Shown: positions 54,958-64,000, counted from the stretch's first letter. The stretch is 64,000 nucleotides of DNA from an uncultured Erythrobacter sp. (GCA_947501215.1 CANMUS010000003.1:1-64000), one strand, 5' to 3'. Numbers and translations: made by a program. The notes: generated by a model from the letters alone, not told the origin.

Positions 54958-55627
54958 AGCGCCTCTCCCGGTCGCCGAAATCCGCCAGCGCCTGCTTGAA
55001 CATCTCGGGCGTGAAATCCGGCCATAGCACGTCGGTAAAAATCATCTCGGCATAGGCCGCCTGCCACAAGAGGAAATTCGACAAGCGCACTTCTCCGCTG
55101 GTGCGGATCAGCAGGTCGAGCGGCGGGAGCGGCGCGGTGTAGAGATGCTCGGCCAGACTCTCTTCGGTGATCTCACCCCCGGCAGCAGCCTTGCGCGCAG
55201 CCGCCACGATCTCCGCCTGCGCGCCGTAGTTCAGCGCCACCGCCAGCGTACGCGAGCCCTTGCTGGTCTGCTCCAGCGCATCCTCCAGCATGGCGACAAT
55301 ATCGGGCGCGAGCGCCTGCCAGTCGCCGAGGATATGCAGTTTCACGTCATTGGCGATGAATTCGGGCAGGTCCGATTTGATGAACTTGCGCATCAGGTCC
55401 ATCAGATCGTCGACCTCGTCCTCCGGCCTCTTCCAGTTTTCGGAGCTGAAGGCGTAGAGCGTCAGGCATTCGACCTGCGTGTCCTTGAGGCTGCGCACCA
55501 GCTCGCGCACGGCCTCCACGCCCTTGCGATGGCCCATCACGCGCGGCAGGTGCCGGCGCTTCGCCCAGCGACCATTGCCATCCATGATAATGGCAACGTG
55601 GCGGGGGGACTGCGTGTCTGATCTCAT
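54944..55627 (-). CDS. uppS: Undecaprenyl diphosphate synthase
   Basis: A 227-residue cis-prenyltransferase. The IPP/FPP site HVAIIMDGNGRWAKRRHLPR is at about 10-29 and the late RTSGEVRLSNFLLWQAAYAE is diagnostic. It makes the C55 carrier for peptidoglycan. A palindromic element lies just upstream, between it and frr. Confidence 0.97.
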   Translation of the reverse strand: MRSDTQSPRHVAIIMDGNGRWAKRRHLPRVMGHRKGVEAVRELVRSLKDTQVECLTLYAFSSENWKRPEDEVDDLMDLMRKFIKSDLPEFIANDVKLHILGDWQALAPDIVAMLEDALEQTSKGSRTLAVALNYGAQAEIVAAARKAAAGGEITEESLAEHLYTAPLPPLDLLIRTSGEVRLSNFLLWQAAYAEMIFTDVLWPDFTPEMFKQALADFGDRERRFGGR

Positions 55628-55635
55628 TCCGAAAT

Positions 55636-55728
55636 CCGTTCGCCCTGAGCTTGTCGAAGGGCCGCACTTACTTCGTTAGCGCAGCACCATGAGGATAGAC
55701 GGGGCTTCGACAAGCTCAGCCCGAACGG
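55636..55728. repeat. 93-bp composite palindromic element, copy 3
   Basis: Arms CCGTTCGCCCTGAGCTTGTC and CTTCGACAAGCTCAGCCCGA with a 37-bp interior, in the uppS-frr gap. It has exactly the same length as copies 1 and 2, and shares the GGGCCGCACTTaCTTCG start of the interior with copy 2. Confidence 0.92.
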
Positions 55729-55749
55729 GACAGAGGGTGCATTGCAACC

Positions 55750-56307
55750 TCACTGGGTCAGGATTTCCTGCGTTTTCTTCTCGACCGCCTCATCGGTTTC
55801 GGCGACATATTTGTCGGTCAGCTTCTGGACCTCGTCTTCGGACCGCTTGCGATCGTCTTCGGAGATTTCCTTCTTCTTCTCGTCTTCCTTCAGCGCTTCC
55901 ATGCCGTCGCGGCGCACGTTGCGGATGGCGATCTTGCCCTTCTCGCCATATTCGCCCGCCAGCTTGGCGAGATCCTTGCGGCGTTCCTCGGTCAGGTCGG
56001 GCATCGGCAGGCGGATGGTCTGGCCGTCCTGCATCGGGTTTAGGCCGAGATTGGCCTTGGCGATGCCCTTTTCCACTGCGCTCACATTGGCCTTGTCCCA
56101 AACCTGCACGCTCAGCATGCGCGGTTCGGGTGCGCTGACCGTCGCGACCTGGCTCAACGGCATCATCGAGCCATAGACCTCGACCACGACCGGATCGAGC
56201 AGGCTGGTGTTCGCGCGGCCGGTGCGCAGGCCCGAAAGATCGCCCTTCAGGCTTTCGACGGCACCCTTCATGCGGCGCTCGATATCGGCTTTGTCGTATT
56301 TTGCCAT
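55750..56307 (-). CDS. frr: Ribosome recycling factor
   Basis: A 185-residue RRF with the opening [20 protein letters not shown], the run [18 protein letters not shown] and the C-terminal helix ending RKSQEILTQ-like (here [10 protein letters not shown]). It splits post-termination ribosomes with EF-G. It follows pyrH by 12 bases, as in most proteobacteria. Confidence 0.97.
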   Translation of the reverse strand: MAKYDKADIERRMKGAVESLKGDLSGLRTGRANTSLLDPVVVEVYGSMMPLSQVATVSAPEPRMLSVQVWDKANVSAVEKGIAKANLGLNPMQDGQTIRLPMPDLTEERRKDLAKLAGEYGEKGKIAIRNVRRDGMEALKEDEKKKEISEDDRKRSEDEVQKLTDKYVAETDEAVEKKTQEILTQ

Positions 56308-56319
56308 GATGGCTTCCTC

Positions 56320-57045
56320 TTAGCTTTTTTCGTTGGTGACGACCGTCTGCACGCCCTCGCCCTTGAGAACGCGGGCCAGATTGCCCTTCTCGCGGATAGA
56401 AAACACGACGATCGGAATGTTGTTGTCGCGGCACAAGGCCACGGCGCTGGCGTCCATCACCTTGAGGTCGTCTGCCAGCACGCGGCTGTAAGTGACGGTA
56501 TCGAAACGTTTCGCCTTGGCGTTCTTCTTGGGATCGCTGTCGTAGACCCCGTCGACGCTGGTGCCCTTGAGCAGCGCATCGCAGTTCATTTCCGCCGCGC
56601 GCAAGGCCGCGCCGCTGTCGGTTGTGAAATAAGGGGCGCCGACACCGGCGGCGAAGATCACTACGCGACCTTTTTCGAGATGACGTTCGGCGCGGCGACG
56701 GATCACCGGCTCGCACACCTGGTCCATTTGCACCGCGCTCTGCACGCGGGTCTGCACGCCCAGCTGCTCCAGCGCGTTCTGCATTGCCAGCGCATTCATG
56801 ACGGTCGCTAGCATGCCCATGTAATCGGCCTGCGCGCGGTCCATCCCCTGCGCCGCGCCCGCCATGCCGCGAAAGATATTGCCGCCGCCGATGACGAGGC
56901 AGATTTCGAGGCCGGTTTCCTTCGCCGCCTTCACTTCCTCGGCCAGTTCCATGACGAAAGCCGGGTCGATGCCGAACGGCCCCTCGCCCATGAGCACCTC
57001 GCCCGAGAGCTTGAGCAGGACGCGCTTCATCGTGGAAAAGGGCAT
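56320..57045 (-). CDS. pyrH: UMP kinase
   Basis: A 241-residue amino-acid-kinase-fold enzyme that phosphorylates UMP to UDP. The opening [18 protein letters not shown], the GGGNIFRGM loop and [16 protein letters not shown] are diagnostic. ATG 57045 fits the family length (residue 9 aligned to the VLLKLSG start); ATG 57030 is a shorter alternative. No strong ribosome binding site marks either. Confidence 0.95.
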   Translation of the reverse strand: MPFSTMKRVLLKLSGEVLMGEGPFGIDPAFVMELAEEVKAAKETGLEICLVIGGGNIFRGMAGAAQGMDRAQADYMGMLATVMNALAMQNALEQLGVQTRVQSAVQMDQVCEPVIRRRAERHLEKGRVVIFAAGVGAPYFTTDSGAALRAAEMNCDALLKGTSVDGVYDSDPKKNAKAKRFDTVTYSRVLADDLKVMDASAVALCRDNNIPIVVFSIREKGNLARVLKGEGVQTVVTNEKS

Positions 57046-57375
57046 GGAGGCGAAGAATCCGTGTTGCGTGAGAGGCCTGCGGCTCCTTAGCCATGATGCA
57101 TGGCGCGCGCAAAGGGAAAGCCCCGCATCGGAAAAAGGTGGGTCGCCGGGCCTGGCGCGAACATCCTACCGATGCGCCTGTTCACGCAGGCCGAGATATG
57201 GCTGATCGAACTGGTCGCACGCAGCGGCGGGTGAATGCCCGATTTCCTACACGATTATCGCCCGTTAGCCTCGCAACGGTTCTTTCAAATCGTGATTCGG
57301 CTATCTTGACGGACTTGCAGCGTTCACTCGCGTAAGTTTTGCGAAGTTCGGCTTTCGACTCGCCTCGTCGCGCAA
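57046..57375. other. Gap between tsf and pyrH, with a possible 44-codon frame
   Basis: The tsf-pyrH spacing is wider than usual (about 390 bp to the tsf stop). On the plus strand, ATG 57100 opens a 44-codon frame ending at 57234 ([20 protein letters not shown] onward to QAEIWLIELVARSGG). It is basic then amphipathic, and I see no ribosome binding site or family. The rest holds no clear signal apart from the promoter that must drive pyrH. Confidence 0.3.
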
Positions 57376-57407
57376 GAAAAAGGCCGCCGAAGCGAACTCC
57401 GGCGGCC
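57376..57407 (-). terminator. Terminator of the rpsB-tsf operon
   Basis: GGGCCGCCGGAG pairs with CTTCGGCGGCC around a short loop, then TTTTT on the minus strand. It lies 26 bases past the tsf stop, so pyrH-frr must start from its own promoter. Confidence 0.92.
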
Positions 57408-57432
57408 CAATTCCGTAGGATGCGGGGCTTGT

Positions 57433-58359
57433 TCAGCCGCCGACGGCAGCGGCCACTTCTGCAGCGAAGTCGCTCTCTTCCTTCTCGATGCCTTCGCCCA
57501 GCTGGAAGCGGACATAGTCCACCAGCTCGACCTTGGCGCCTACGTCCTTGCCGGCAGCTTCCACGACCTGCGCGATCGGGGTTTTGTTGTCGATCACGTA
57601 GACCTGGCTGAGCAGGGCGTTTTCCTTGGCGTATTTGTTGATTGCGCCTTCGACCATCTTTTCCTGGACGTTCTCGGGCTTGCCGCTTTCGGCCGCCTTT
57701 TCCTTGGCGATCGCGCGCTCGCGCTCGATCACTTCGGCGTCGAGGCCCTCGGCGGTCAGCGCCTGCGGGAAAGCAGCCGCGATGTGCATGCCGAGCTTCT
57801 TACCCAGCTCTCCCAGCTTGGCCTTGTCGCCTTCGCTTTCGAGCGCGACCAGCACGCCGATCTTGCCGAGGTCGGGCGCCACGGCGTTGTGCATGTAGGG
57901 GACGATCACGCCGTTGGTGACCGAGACGGTCTTGATGCGGCGGATCTGCTGGTTCTCGCCGATGGTGGCGACGTTACCGGTCAGCTTGTCGGACACGGTG
58001 CCGCCATCGGGATAGGCCGCGGCCTTGAGCGTATCGACATCGTCACCGTCGGTGCCGAGCGCGACCTGCGTGGTCTTGCGGACGAAGTCCTGGAACTGGT
58101 CGTTCTTGGCAACGAAGTCCGTTTCCGAGTTCACTTCGACGGCGACGCCCTTGGTGCCTTCCACGGCAATGCCGACGAGACCTTCGGCCGCGGTACGGCT
58201 CGATTTCTTCTGGGCGGTGGCGAGACCCTTGGCGCGCAGTGCGTCGACTGCGGCTTCGATATCGCCATTGCTGGCTTCGAGCGCCTTTTTGGCGTCCATC
58301 ATGCCCGCGCCGGTCTTCTCGCGCAGGGCTTTTACGTCAGCAGCAGTGAATGCAGCCAT
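57433..58359 (-). CDS. tsf: Elongation factor Ts
   Basis: A 308-residue EF-Ts read from ATG 58359 ([12 protein letters not shown]). The N-terminal UBA-like domain has [18 protein letters not shown], and [16 protein letters not shown] is the conserved EF-Tu contact. It recharges EF-Tu with GTP. It follows rpsB by 117 bp. Confidence 0.97.
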   Translation of the reverse strand: MAAFTAADVKALREKTGAGMMDAKKALEASNGDIEAAVDALRAKGLATAQKKSSRTAAEGLVGIAVEGTKGVAVEVNSETDFVAKNDQFQDFVRKTTQVALGTDGDDVDTLKAAAYPDGGTVSDKLTGNVATIGENQQIRRIKTVSVTNGVIVPYMHNAVAPDLGKIGVLVALESEGDKAKLGELGKKLGMHIAAAFPQALTAEGLDAEVIERERAIAKEKAAESGKPENVQEKMVEGAINKYAKENALLSQVYVIDNKTPIAQVVEAAGKDVGAKVELVDYVRFQLGEGIEKEESDFAAEVAAAVGG

Positions 58360-58476
58360 GATGATTTCCTTCTTGGTATCTTGAATGCGGGGCACCGGGC
58401 CTGCTGGTATCAGCGGCCCGGCGCATAATTCGCTTGTGTGACGGGAGAATTGCGCTCCCGCCTCACGAATTGGGCA

Positions 58477-59226
58477 TTAAGCCGCGGCTTCTTCCGGCGG
58501 ATTTTCCATCGCGCCGACGTCTGCACCGCTGTCCTGCACGCCTTCGCCCTTGCCGGTGCGGGCCGCTTCGGCAACCGCATCGCAATAGAGCTTGATGGCG
58601 CGGCTGGCGTCGTCATTGCCCGGGATCGGGAAAGCGATGCCTTCCGGATCGACATTGGTGTCGAGCACGGCGACGACCGGGATGCCAAGAACGTTGGCTT
58701 CCTTGATGGCCAGGTCTTCCATGTTCGCATCGATCACGAACATCACGTCGGGAATACCACCCATGTCGCGGATGCCACCGAGGCTCATTTCGAGCTTGTC
58801 GCGCTTGCGCGTGAGATCGAGGACTTCCTTCTTGGTCAGGCCCTGTGTGTCGCCCGAAAGACGCTCGTCGAGCGTCTTGAGGTACTTGATACGCTCGCTG
58901 ATCGTCTTCCAGTTGGTGAGCATGCCGCCCAGCCAGCGGTGGTTGACGAAGTGCTGGCCCGAAGCGAGCGCGGCTTCCCGGATCGCGTCTTGCGCCTGGC
59001 GCTTGGTACCGACGAACAGCACCTTGCCGCCCGAACGAGCGGTCTGGCTGATGAAGTCGAGCGCGCGCGCGAACAGCGGCACGGACTGCGACAGGTCGAT
59101 GATGTGGATGCCGTTGCGCGCGCCGAAGATATACGGCTTCATGCGCGGGTTCCAACGGTGGGTCTGGTGGCCGAAGTGCGCGCCGGCCTCGATCAATTGC
59201 TGCATGGTGACGGTAGGAGCCGCCAT
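58477..59226 (-). CDS. rpsB: Ribosomal protein S2
   Basis: A 249-residue S2 with the opening [20 protein letters not shown] and [16 protein letters not shown], and an acidic C-terminal tail (residues about 228-249). First gene of the rpsB-tsf operon. No SOS-type or attenuator structure is seen in its own leader. Confidence 0.97.
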   Translation of the reverse strand: MAAPTVTMQQLIEAGAHFGHQTHRWNPRMKPYIFGARNGIHIIDLSQSVPLFARALDFISQTARSGGKVLFVGTKRQAQDAIREAALASGQHFVNHRWLGGMLTNWKTISERIKYLKTLDERLSGDTQGLTKKEVLDLTRKRDKLEMSLGGIRDMGGIPDVMFVIDANMEDLAIKEANVLGIPVVAVLDTNVDPEGIAFPIPGNDDASRAIKLYCDAVAEAARTGKGEGVQDSGADVGAMENPPEEAAA

Positions 59227-59447
59227 AGTGTAATTCCTTTCCGGTTATGCCTCTGGAAAGCTGGAACCCGAATGCGGTCATGTCCCGCGGCGGGCACCGG
59301 TATGTGCGCCTTCCATGTGGATTTGCCCACCTGAAGAAACGCCTGAAATGGCCGAATCTATTGCGGACCGCGCGCCTTTAGCCGGTGGAGAGAGACAAAT
59401 CCACCCTCCATTCACCGCAAAAAATGCAGCTTCGGCTCTAAAAGCGC

Positions 59448-59480
59448 TTGACGAACGAGAACAAAAAGAGAACATTGTTC
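59448..59480 (+). promoter_or_regulatory. LexA-type operator within a sigma-70-like promoter
   Basis: GAAC-N7-GAAC at 59459-59473 is the alphaproteobacterial LexA box (GTTC-N7-GTTC on the other strand). It lies directly after a -35-like TTGACG (59448-59453) and overlaps the expected -10 (AACATT at 59471-59476, 17-base spacer). A dyad GAGAAC-ATT-GTTCTC overlaps it at 59468-59482. The gene 100 bp downstream on the plus strand is a small membrane protein. Confidence 0.65.
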
Positions 59481-59577
59481 TCATCGCCGGAACGTCCGGC
59501 GGGCAATCAGGGTTTTCCACCAGTTATCCCCGGCCTGTCAACAGTGATTTGAACAGTAAGGGGCAGGAGAATTAGAG

Positions 59578-59820
59578 ATGTTCGCATGGTTCCTAATCGC
59601 TCTCGTCACCCTCACGGCTGTCGCCGCATTGGGCGTGCTCGCCGATAGCGGACTGCGCTGGTGGTCCGCTATCGGCCAATTGCGGCGCGAAATGAAGCGA
59701 ACTTCGGTGATTGCCGAGCTTCCCGCATTTCGCGCAGGGATAGCTCAAGGCGGTACGGCTTTCGGCCGCTTGCCGTCGCGCCTGGACGTGGTTGTCCGCC
59801 CGGCTACGCGTGCCGCTTGA
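59578..59820 (+). CDS. Small single-span membrane protein behind a LexA-type box, possible SOS effector
   Basis: An 80-residue protein with GGCAGGAG before ATG 59578. Residues 3-22 form one transmembrane helix (MFAWFLIALVTLTAVAALGV), followed by a basic, cytoplasm-type tail of about 55 residues (RREMKR, RAGIAQGG, RLPSRLD). No family is recognised. The LexA-type box upstream suggests induction by DNA damage, and small single-span SOS proteins such as SidA of Caulobacter inhibit division, so a checkpoint role is a fair hypothesis and nothing more. The stop lies within the convergent pssA 3' end (17-base overlap). Confidence 0.65.
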   Translation: MFAWFLIALVTLTAVAALGVLADSGLRWWSAIGQLRREMKRTSVIAELPAFRAGIAQGGTAFGRLPSRLDVVVRPATRAA

Positions 59821-60631
59821 TGCGCGAATACCGCAACAGCGTGAACGGCAGCAGGGTCAGGTAACCTATCCCGAGAGCGCTTAGTGTCCACCAAGGCTCG
59901 ACGAGTAGCGCAGCGAAGAGCAGGCCAACGAAGGCCAGTACCCACAACCGGATGCCGCGGCGCGGACGCAGCGAGGTCCAGCTTGGCGTGGCCATGCTCG
60001 AAATCATCAGCAGCGCAGTTGCCAACAGCCAAGGCGCGACGAAGGCCGGCTCGCGAAAGAAGTCGATGCCGGTCGCCGACCACACGAAGAACGGCATGAA
60101 GGCGAGCCCTGCCCCCATGGGAGCGGGAACCCCAGTCAGGAATCCGAGCGATTTGTGCGGCTGATCTTCGGTGTCGATCTGAGCGTTGAAGCGCGCGAGA
60201 CGAAGCGCGCAGCAAATTGTCAGCGCGAGCGCGGCGAACCAGCCCCAGCGCGGCTCGTTCTGCAGCGACCAGAGGTACAGGATGATGGCAGGCGCTGTGC
60301 CGAAACTCAGCGAATCGGCAAGGCTGTCCAACTCTGCGCCGAAACGCGATTGCGCCTTCAGCAAGCGCGCGATCCGCCCATCCATCCCGTCGAGAATGCC
60401 CGCGATGATGATGGCCACGGCGGCAGCCGCCCACTGTTCGGAAATCGCGAACCGTATGCCGGTCAGCCCCGAGCAGAGCGCCGCTGCGGTGATCGCATTG
60501 GGGGCCATCGCCCGGAGCGAAAGGCCCCGACCGGACGAACCCAGCACGGGCTTTTCGTCCTCGGCCGCCTTCGGCCCCAACCGGGCGCGTTCCTCGTGCT
60601 GGTCCGTCCCGTTGCGAGGTTCGAAATTCAT
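59804..60631 (-). CDS. pssA: CDP-diacylglycerol-serine O-phosphatidyltransferase
   Basis: A 275-residue membrane protein with the CDP-alcohol phosphatidyltransferase motif [20 protein letters not shown] and [10 protein letters not shown] (DG-xx-AR-x8-G-xxx-D-xxx-D). It makes phosphatidylserine. It overlaps psd by four bases (ATGA), the enzyme for the next step, so the pair supplies phosphatidylethanolamine. Confidence 0.95.
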   Translation of the reverse strand: MNFEPRNGTDQHEERARLGPKAAEDEKPVLGSSGRGLSLRAMAPNAITAAALCSGLTGIRFAISEQWAAAAVAIIIAGILDGMDGRIARLLKAQSRFGAELDSLADSLSFGTAPAIILYLWSLQNEPRWGWFAALALTICCALRLARFNAQIDTEDQPHKSLGFLTGVPAPMGAGLAFMPFFVWSATGIDFFREPAFVAPWLLATALLMISSMATPSWTSLRPRRGIRLWVLAFVGLLFAALLVEPWWTLSALGIGYLTLLPFTLLRYSRIKRHA

Positions 60632-61380
60632 TGCGACACACCTTCCAGAAGCTTGCGCGCGCCGAGGCGCGCGATAACCGTTTCACCCGCAACGACGCGT
60701 TGACCGAGCAGCACGTCCGATCCGGTCCCCGCAGGCAGATAGATATCGACCCGACTGCCGAACCGGATCAGTCCGACCCTCTGCCCCGCCCCGAGCGTGT
60801 CGCCGGGCTTTACGAACGGCACGATCCGCCGCGCCACAAGGCCGGCGATCTGGGTGAAGCCGACCTTGGTGCCGTCGCTCCGCTCGACAAGGATATGCTG
60901 TCGTTCGTTTTCTTCGCTTGCCTTGTCGAGACCGGCATCGGCGAAACTTCCGGGAATATAGACCACGCGCTGCACCGTACCCGCAATTGGCGTGCGATTG
61001 ATATGGACGTCGAACACCGACAGGAAGATCGACACGCGCGTCACCGTGTCCGGTGACAATCCGCCGATACCGCTGCCATCGTCGATGACCAGCTCGCGCG
61101 GCGGCTCGACCTCGGCAATCATGGTCACCTGACCGTCGGCTGGCGCGAGAATTGCGGAATCGTCTTGCGGAACGACGCGTTCGGGGTCCCGGAAGAAGGC
61201 GAATATACCTGCGCTAAGGGCAAGTAGCGGCCAGCCGACGATCTCCCAGTCGAGACCAATTAGGAAGAACAGGCTTACCACCAAAGCGATCAGGCCGTAT
61301 TTGCGACCCTCGGGATGGATCGGCGGCAGCGACCAACGGACGTCGCCGCGGCCCTGATTGTCGAGGAGGTCACCTGCCAT
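60628..61380 (-). CDS. psd: Phosphatidylserine decarboxylase, short type
   Basis: A 250-residue proenzyme with two N-terminal hydrophobic segments (about 28-62). The self-cleavage site is in [11 protein letters not shown]; the Ser becomes the pyruvoyl group. The form is the short one (around 230-250 residues) of alphaproteobacteria. Translational coupling with pssA. Confidence 0.95.
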   Translation of the reverse strand: MAGDLLDNQGRGDVRWSLPPIHPEGRKYGLIALVVSLFFLIGLDWEIVGWPLLALSAGIFAFFRDPERVVPQDDSAILAPADGQVTMIAEVEPPRELVIDDGSGIGGLSPDTVTRVSIFLSVFDVHINRTPIAGTVQRVVYIPGSFADAGLDKASEENERQHILVERSDGTKVGFTQIAGLVARRIVPFVKPGDTLGAGQRVGLIRFGSRVDIYLPAGTGSDVLLGQRVVAGETVIARLGARKLLEGVSQ

Positions 61381-61419
61381 CGGATAAGCCTACGCGCCGC
61401 ATGGCGGCGTCACAAGGCA

Positions 61420-62562
61420 TCACGCGGCCTTACGCACGAACACGGTTCCCGCAGAGTACCCCGCTCCGAAGCTGCAGATCAGCCCCGTATCGCCCTCCGC
61501 CAGATCCTCGCTGTGGAGGTGGAAGGCGATGATCGACCCGGCGCTCGAGGTATTGCCATAAGTGTCGAGCACGGTCGGGCTTTCGTCGGCGTCGGCTTCG
61601 TGGCCCAGCACGCGTTGGGCGATCAGCCGGTTCATGCCGGCGTTTGCCTGATGCAGCCAAAGGCGCCGCAGGCCCTGCGGATCGATGCCGAGCCGGTCCG
61701 CCTCGCTCACGATCATTTCGGCTACCATCGGTACCACTTCCTTGAACACCTTGCGGCCTTCCTGGACGAAGAGCTTGTCCGCCTTGCCGACTCCTTCGGG
61801 CGCAGCCCGGTTGAGGAAGCCGAAATTGTTGCGGATGTTGTTCGAGAATACCGTCTTCAACTTGGTGCCGAGAATGTCCCAATGCTCCGCCGGAGCGATT
61901 GCCGCGTCCTCTACCAGCACGGCCGTCGCCACGTCTCCGAAGATGAAGTGGCTGTCGCGGTCGCGCCAGTTCAAATGGCCACTCGTAATTTCCGGACTGA
62001 CGACGAGCACGCTCTTCGCATTTCCGGCCCGGATGTAATCTGCCGCGGTCTGGATGCCGAAGGTGGCCGAGGAGCATGCGACATTCATGTCGAACCCGAA
62101 ACCGTCGATTCCCAGCGCCTGTTGGATTTCGATCGCCATGGCCGGATAGGGTCGCTCCATGTTCGATGCTGCGCACAACACGGCATCGATATCAGCGGCA
62201 TCGCGCCCCGCCCGTTCGAGCGCCTGGCGGCACGCTGCAACGCCGATCTCGGCCATCTGTGAAAGCTCGTCATTTCCGCGCTCTTCCAGGCGAGGCTCCA
62301 TGATGGCCGGGTCGAGAATCGGCTCTTTCGACAAGACGTGGCGCGCCTTGATCCCGCTCGCCTTCTCGATGAATTCAACCGAACTCGGGTGCAGCGCTTC
62401 AACCTCGCCCGCAGCGATCGCATCGGCGTTCTGCGCGTTGAAGCGCTCGACGAAGGCGTTGAAGCTTGCGACCAGTTCTTCGTTGCTGATGCTCTGCTCG
62501 GGCGTGAACAGGCCGGTGGCGGAAATGACGGGGCGACCTGTCATCGATGTCTGTTGTGTCAT
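61420..62562 (-). CDS. 3-oxoacyl-ACP synthase III-like enzyme
   Basis: A 380-residue condensing enzyme read from ATG 62562. The KAS III triad is present: Cys163 in NVACSSATFG, His304 in LWLHQANAGM and Asn337 in TYGNTSSAGS. It is longer than housekeeping FabH (about 320) because of an extended region at residues 30-100, and it belongs to the FabH-like group found beside other lipid genes. It may prime with a medium-chain acyl group. A tandem downstream gap of about 40 bp separates it from psd. Confidence 0.83.
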   Translation of the reverse strand: MTQQTSMTGRPVISATGLFTPEQSISNEELVASFNAFVERFNAQNADAIAAGEVEALHPSSVEFIEKASGIKARHVLSKEPILDPAIMEPRLEERGNDELSQMAEIGVAACRQALERAGRDAADIDAVLCAASNMERPYPAMAIEIQQALGIDGFGFDMNVACSSATFGIQTAADYIRAGNAKSVLVVSPEITSGHLNWRDRDSHFIFGDVATAVLVEDAAIAPAEHWDILGTKLKTVFSNNIRNNFGFLNRAAPEGVGKADKLFVQEGRKVFKEVVPMVAEMIVSEADRLGIDPQGLRRLWLHQANAGMNRLIAQRVLGHEADADESPTVLDTYGNTSSAGSIIAFHLHSEDLAEGDTGLICSFGAGYSAGTVFVRKAA

Positions 62563-62625
62563 GGCGCGAGGGATTAAGCCGAGCGGTGGCCTTGGGCAAG
62601 CCACCCGACTTGTTTTGGGCTGAGG

Positions 62626-63909
62626 CTACTCGTCTTCGGCCTCGAGCACCGCCGCCATCGGCGTGGTGCGCGGAAGGCTCTGGAAAGCCTGCTGCTCGGC
62701 GGAAGGCACCGGTGCACTGCGTGCCATGCGCCAGAAGCCGTAAAGGGCACCGATCAAGGCGAGCACTCCGATCACGACGAACAGGCCGGATGGCCCCATG
62801 ATGCTCATTCCGGTTGAGCCGACGATCGGCCCGGTCATGGCACCCGCCGAGTATGTCAGGACCAAGCCTCCGCTCGCCCCCACCCGCTCGTCTTCGCTGA
62901 GATGGTCGTTGGAATGGGCGACGCACAGCGGATAGAGAGCAAAGGCGAAGCCGCCGAAAAATGCACCGGTGACAATGATCCCGAGCGCGGGCAGCGGGGC
63001 GAACGCCAGGACTGCACAGATCGCCGCCACTGCTGCCAGACAAGCAATGATCACGCGTCGGCGATCGAAGCGGTCGGAGAGCTGGCCAAGCGGATATTGC
63101 AGAGCCACGCCGCCCGCGATCACCGTCGACGTGAACAGCGCGACTTGCGAAAGACCCAAGCCTGTCCGTTGCACATAAACGGCACCCAGCGCGTAGAAGG
63201 CCCCGAGGATGGCCCCCGTGACAAGAGTGCCGACCATCCCCAGCGGAGAGGCTGAAAACAGTCGCTTGATGGAGAAGGATTCCACCCGTTCGATCCGCGG
63301 CTGCTCCATCTTGGTGAGCAGGACGGGGAGCAATGCGATCGAAAGAAGGATCGCAGACAGCATGAAGGGCAAGTCGGGCGAAATCTCCGCGGTGTTCAGC
63401 AGGAACTGTCCGACCGCCTGCCCTAGGTAAAGAGCGATCATGTAAGCGGCGAGGATACCGCTGCGATTGTGCGGCTGCGCCTGCTGATTGAGCCAGCTTT
63501 CGAGACAGACGAAAACGCCCGCCATCGCAAACCCGTCGATGAGACGCAGGCCTATCCAGAGTACTGGCAGATCGAGTATTGCATAGGCGAGGCTGCTCGC
63601 GGAGAAAACCGTTACGAATGCAGCGAATGCTCGAATGTGACCGATACGGGAAATCAGGGCCGCGACCCTGAGCGAACCCACCGTCAACCCGGCGAAATAG
63701 GCTGTCGCGACAAGGCCGATGAGCAGAGAACTCGCCCCGCCCTGCTCCAGGCGGATGGCGATCAGGGTCGACAGAAATCCGCTCCCCGCCATGAGGATGA
63801 AGATCGCCGCGAGGATCGTGCGGACAGAGAACGCGGAAGCGAGCATTCTCCCGCCAATAGGCACCGCGATTTTGCCGCGCAATCTTTGTGGCTCGGCGGC
63901 AATGGACAC
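62626..63909 (-). CDS. MFS transporter, YcaD-like
   Basis: A 427-residue 12-helix MFS protein. AALISRIGHIRAFA (loop 2-3), RLIDGFAMAGVFVCLESWLN and GQLSDRFDRRRVI support the family; the ESWLN run is characteristic of YcaD-type proteins. Substrate unknown. Its short acidic C-terminal tail ends LEAEDE. It is divergent from the partial csaA-like gene across about 30 bp. Confidence 0.8.
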   Translation of the reverse strand: MSIAAEPQRLRGKIAVPIGGRMLASAFSVRTILAAIFILMAGSGFLSTLIAIRLEQGGASSLLIGLVATAYFAGLTVGSLRVAALISRIGHIRAFAAFVTVFSASSLAYAILDLPVLWIGLRLIDGFAMAGVFVCLESWLNQQAQPHNRSGILAAYMIALYLGQAVGQFLLNTAEISPDLPFMLSAILLSIALLPVLLTKMEQPRIERVESFSIKRLFSASPLGMVGTLVTGAILGAFYALGAVYVQRTGLGLSQVALFTSTVIAGGVALQYPLGQLSDRFDRRRVIIACLAAVAAICAVLAFAPLPALGIIVTGAFFGGFAFALYPLCVAHSNDHLSEDERVGASGGLVLTYSAGAMTGPIVGSTGMSIMGPSGLFVVIGVLALIGALYGFWRMARSAPVPSAEQQAFQSLPRTTPMAAVLEAEDE

Positions 63910-63938
63910 AGGCGCTTGGAACCCATACCCATGCGACC

Positions 63939-64000
63939 ATGGACCAGATCGACATCGCCGACTTCCTCAAAGTCGACATTCGCAGCGGGACCGTGATCCG
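63939..64000 (+). CDS. CsaA-like tRNA-binding protein, partial
   Basis: The first 20 codons from ATG 63939 read MDQIDIADFLKVDIRSGTVI, the well-conserved opening of the CsaA/tRNA-binding domain family (DFxKVDIRxGTI). The gene runs off the window. CsaA-type proteins bind tRNA and have chaperone-like activity. Confidence 0.7.
   Translation, partial: MDQIDIADFLKVDIRSGTVI

Noticed and set aside
59510..59535. DnaA-box-like TTTTCCACC and TTATCCCCG
   Set aside because: Both deviate from TTATNCACA at key positions, and there is no cluster or AT-rich unwinding region.
59315..59575. 86-codon plus-strand frame upstream of the small membrane protein
   Set aside because: It spans the promoter and LexA-type box and has no ribosome binding site; not coding.
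1..64000. CRISPR arrays and complete insertion sequences
   Set aside because: No regularly spaced direct repeats and no transposase genes were found; the repeats present are palindromic and dispersed.

Overview
The window looks like chromosome of a high-GC alphaproteobacterium of the Sphingomonadales, most likely the Erythrobacteraceae (Erythrobacter, Qipengyuania or a relative). I infer this from protein flavour: TonB receptor, MtaB/FtsY/YciB order, rpsB-tsf-pyrH-frr-uppS-cdsA-dxr-rseP-bamA-ompH-fabZ order, an alphaproteobacterial LexA box, and sphingomonad-type palindromic repeats. No rRNA is present, so genus is not fixed.

Layout. (1) 1-14.25 kb is accessory. A DUF1254 gene diverges from a Crp/Fnr regulator and a TonB receptor, both broken by a frameshift and apparent internal deletion. 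Then follow a broken tyrosine recombinase and a lower-GC block with MgtC, small membrane/lipoproteins, a CPA1 antiporter, a Kef-type antiporter and an MFS transporter. It ends in an intact P4-type integrase facing the 3' end of tRNA-Met, the usual structure of a tRNA-targeted genomic island. (2) 14.4-20.2 kb: 2H phosphoesterase, mltG-fabF-acpP, a secreted serine hydrolase and a DUF2383 protein. (3) 20.3-20.9 kb: a very small locus with a double-glycine leader peptide and a two-helix membrane protein, a possible bacteriocin/immunity pair. (4) 20.9-31.8 kb: aspS, rnd, oxyR, a GIY-YIG gene bracketed by inverted palindromes, a decayed patch with a duplicated pgsA 3' end, pgsA, an LplT-like transporter, a ThDP enzyme, CsbD, an SDR gene with a stop at its catalytic Tyr codon, and an EVE protein. 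(5) 32-40 kb: GGDEF-EAL protein, dapF-mtaB-ftsY-yciB, an oxygenase-like protein and kup. (6) 40.2-45.2 kb: cytochrome c maturation operon ccmC-D-E-F-G-H-I with overlapping genes. (7) 45.2-47.5 kb: an amino-acid dehydrogenase, tRNA-His, a 2OG oxygenase, rpmE. (8) 47.9-59.2 kb: envelope and translation cluster fabZ-ompH-bamA-rseP-dxr-cdsA-uppS-frr-pyrH-tsf-rpsB. (9) 59.4-64 kb: a LexA-type operator before a small membrane protein, then pssA-psd, a KAS III-like synthase, an MFS protein and the start of a CsaA-like gene.

How it fits together: the core part builds envelope (CdsA, PgsA, PssA and Psd for phospholipid; FabF, AcpP and FabZ for acyl chains; UppS, Dxr and MltG for isoprenoid and wall; BamA, OmpH and RseP for outer-membrane assembly and its stress response), while the island adds cation and pH homeostasis. 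The most unusual signals are the palindromic elements. Three have an identical length of 93 bp (31 codons), one inside the yciB reading frame. A second family is fused into the ccmH signal region. A near-perfect 27-bp inverted pair flanks the GIY-YIG nuclease gene. The peptide/two-helix locus and the SOS-type small membrane protein are the other two candidates for undescribed systems.
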